From Cyanobacteria bacterium UBA11372 (GTDB lineage: Bacteria; Cyanobacteriota; Cyanobacteriia; Cyanobacteriales; Aerosakkonemataceae): DNA of 15,392 nt. The DNA lies in NCBI GenBank assembly GCA_003486675.1, contig DNGG01000381.1, positions 19,666 to 35,057 of the forward strand. The letters are read 5' to 3'. The notes below the pieces were generated by a model, which worked only from the letters and a program-made list of their open reading frames with translations, was not told where the DNA came from and made no database searches. This document shows positions 14,101-15,392 of the stretch, one piece after another (position 1 is the first letter of the stretch; each line of letters opens with the position of its first letter). Position numbers and translations under genes: made by a program.

Positions 14101-14122
14101 ATGTCACTTTTTAGTCACATTT
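14101..14122 (+). promoter_or_regulatory. Pho-box-like direct repeat upstream of the membrane-protein operon
   Basis: It reads ATGTCAC, TTTT, TAGTCAC, ATTT: again two GTCAC cores exactly 11 bp apart, 105 bp before ATG 14228 and pointing the same way relative to its gene as the site at 13652-13673 does to the rhodopsin. Downstream -10 candidates (TGGGAT at 14134, TAGGGT at 14143) are weak. The two sites could instead be the inverted ends of an inserted element. Confidence 0.5.
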
Positions 14123-14227
14123 GGCAGTAAGGCTGGGATTGGTAGGGTTAGGTATTTTCTCTCGGAATTGCTGGGAAAGTACTTAATCTTGTCTGTATTT
14201 CTGATGTCAATGTAATGTTTAGTGCCA

Positions 14228-14503
14228 ATGTCAGCTAAAAAATTCAGCTCGGCTTTGTGGCTCTGGATAAAAATTACACTGGGGGCATTCCTTTTATTAA
14301 TGGCGGCGGTTTTAATCTTGTTGCCTATTCTGACTTTTTTGCGCGTGCCTTCTTTTGTTATTGGCAATGATGCGATTTGGTTTTTGCGGTGGCAGTACGC
14401 GCCGGGGGGTTTTTCGATTGCGTTTAATCCGATTTCTTTTTTGGCGATCGCATCTGTCATCGGTTTAATCAAACTGGCTCTCAGGAGGAGGCGCAACAAA
14501 TGA
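14228..14503 (+). CDS. Small two-helix membrane protein coupled to AI-2E family gene
   Basis: This is a 91-residue protein of no family I recognise. Helix 1 is long and hydrophobic (about 9-37). A short polar middle follows with WFLRWQYAPGGF (51-62), then helix 2 (about 68-85), and the protein ends in a basic LRRRRNK. ATG 14228 is preferred over the GTG at 14222. The strongest evidence that it is a gene is its end: the stop TGA overlaps the next start as ATGA (14500-14503), a typical translational-coupling junction, with a GGAGGAGG Shine-Dalgarno inside this gene serving the next. It may be a partner of the AI-2E family protein, but that is inference from coupling only. A Pho-box-like site lies 105 bp upstream. 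Confidence 0.8.
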   Translation: MSAKKFSSALWLWIKITLGAFLLLMAAVLILLPILTFLRVPSFVIGNDAIWFLRWQYAPGGFSIAFNPISFLAIASVIGLIKLALRRRRNK

Positions 14504-15392
14504 AATTAGGCCAATGGTTGGGAGTTATAGCATTTGTTGCCTCGCTTTACATTATCTGGCAAATTCGTCAATTGCTGCTGTTATTGTTTACAGCAATCGT
14601 GCTGGCAGTGGCAATTAATCAACTGGTGCGGCAACTTGAGAAAACAAGCATAAAAAGGATTTGGGCTGTCTGGCTGAGTTTGGGTATTGTTGTTACCTTG
14701 TTAGCCGGATTTTTCTTCCTAATTGTACCGCCATTTATTGAGCAATTTCAGCAATTGTTAGCTTTATTACCAACTGGAATCGAGCGGATTCAGCAGGGAA
14801 TTAACTGGTTAGAAGAGCGCATTCAAGGCTCTTTGATTCCAGAAATTCCGGATGTAAATGGGTTCGTTCAACAACTTCAACCTTTGAGTACTAATTTACT
14901 TGCACGCGCGATCGCTTTCTTCTCCTCCTCAATAAATATGGTTATAGAATTGTTACTGGTATTAGTTTTAACCTTAATGTTGTTGATTAATCCGCAACCT
15001 TACCGTCAAGGATTAGTGCGCTGCTTTCCTTCTTTTTACCGCCATCGAGTTGATCAGATTCTTTCCCGTTGCAATGAAGGTTTGGGTAGTTGGACAGTCG
15101 GGGCTTTAATTGAAATGGTTTTTATTGCTGGTTTTAGCGGCATTGGGTTATGGATTTTACAAGTACCCCTAGTATTGGCTCATGCAGTTTTGGCAGGGTT
15201 GCTAAATTTTATTCCCAATATTGGCCCGACTTTGAGCGTGGTTTTTCCGATGGCGATCGCATTTGTCGATGCCCCTTGGAAAGCCGGAGCCGTGTTAATT
15301 TTATACATCGTTATTCAACAACTTGAAAGTTATTGGTTAACTCCAACGGTGATGGCAAAACAAGTAGCCCTATTACCTGCTGTGACGTTAAC
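14500..15392 (+). CDS. AI-2E/PerM-family transporter (partial, cut by window end)
   Basis: This is a multi-pass membrane protein of the AI-2E transporter (PerM/YhhT) family; 297 codons are present and the reading frame is open at the right edge, so the C-terminus is missing (members are usually about 340-380 residues). Helices lie near residues 6-46 and 56-78, followed by an extended segment (about 79-145) and further helices. The family hallmark NFIPNIGPTLS (about 244-254) and a QQLESYWLTPTVM segment (about 271-283) are clear. Members have been linked to autoinducer-2 export or Na+/H+ exchange in different bacteria, so the substrate should not be assumed. ATG 14500 has a strong GGAGGAGG upstream and overlaps the stop of the preceding gene by 4 bp, so the two are translated together. 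Confidence 0.93.
   Translation, partial: MKLGQWLGVIAFVASLYIIWQIRQLLLLLFTAIVLAVAINQLVRQLEKTSIKRIWAVWLSLGIVVTLLAGFFFLIVPPFIEQFQQLLALLPTGIERIQQGINWLEERIQGSLIPEIPDVNGFVQQLQPLSTNLLARAIAFFSSSINMVIELLLVLVLTLMLLINPQPYRQGLVRCFPSFYRHRVDQILSRCNEGLGSWTVGALIEMVFIAGFSGIGLWILQVPLVLAHAVLAGLLNFIPNIGPTLSVVFPMAIAFVDAPWKAGAVLILYIVIQQLESYWLTPTVMAKQVALLPAVTL

Larger units (their letters stand above)
13586..14227. other. Divergent intergenic region, mostly repeats
   Basis: This 640-bp spacer separates the rhodopsin operon (-) from the membrane-protein operon (+). Near each end is a 22-bp Pho-box-like site; between them, 13748-14085 is almost wholly repeat DNA (nested palindrome, then a tandem 63-bp duplication). 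Open frames here, such as a minus-strand one at 13711-14091, translate the repeats and are not genes. Confidence 0.75.

Noticed and set aside
14104..14499. Minus-strand open frame of 131 codons
   Set aside because: It overlaps completely the plus-strand membrane protein gene, which has the ATGA coupling to the next gene and a membrane-protein composition.

Overview
The window looks cyanobacterial. It carries about twenty GCGATCGC (HIP1) octamers, both within genes and between them. It encodes an Anabaena-type sensory rhodopsin with its soluble transducer, and its spacers hold several families of short palindromic repeats typical of filamentous cyanobacterial genomes. Genus and species cannot be read from the sequence; a filamentous, repeat-rich cyanobacterium is an inference.

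Layout. (1) 1-3335: a P2-type cation ATPase on the minus strand, preceded in the same orientation by a small thioredoxin-fold protein that has only one cysteine of the usual CxxC. (2) 3345-4312: a small putative membrane protein on the minus strand, two minus-strand intrinsic terminators, and three copies of a G-rich motif. (3) 4313-9189: a signalling block. An OmpR/PhoB-type response regulator (-) and a CHASE3 histidine kinase (+) are divergent, with a four-copy heptamer repeat between them; a REC-PAS-PAS-kinase-REC hybrid kinase follows on the plus strand. (4) 9190-11817: a small-subunit haem catalase and a GTG-initiated rhomboid protease, both minus strand. The catalase stop codon lies inside an extragenic repeat. 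(5) 11818-12357: a gene-free repeat area. It includes an inverted second copy of the element found at the window's left edge. (6) 12358-13585: the sensory rhodopsin and transducer operon, minus strand. (7) 13586-14227: a repeat-filled divergent intergenic region. (8) 14228 to the right edge: a small two-helix membrane protein translationally coupled to an AI-2E/PerM-family membrane protein, which is cut by the window end.

How the parts fit. The rhodopsin (a green-type photosensor with a proline at the usual cytoplasmic acid position) and its 125-residue transducer form the known light-sensing pair. The most interesting new signal is a pair of nearly identical 22-bp sites made of two GTCAC cores 11 bp apart. 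One lies upstream of the rhodopsin operon and one upstream of the divergent membrane-protein operon, and each has the same orientation relative to its own gene. They resemble the E. coli Pho box and may mark co-regulation by a PhoB/OmpR-type regulator. An alternative is that they are the ends of an inserted element. The kinase and response regulator at 4313-6430 are a likely cognate pair. The hybrid kinase has no obvious partner in the window.
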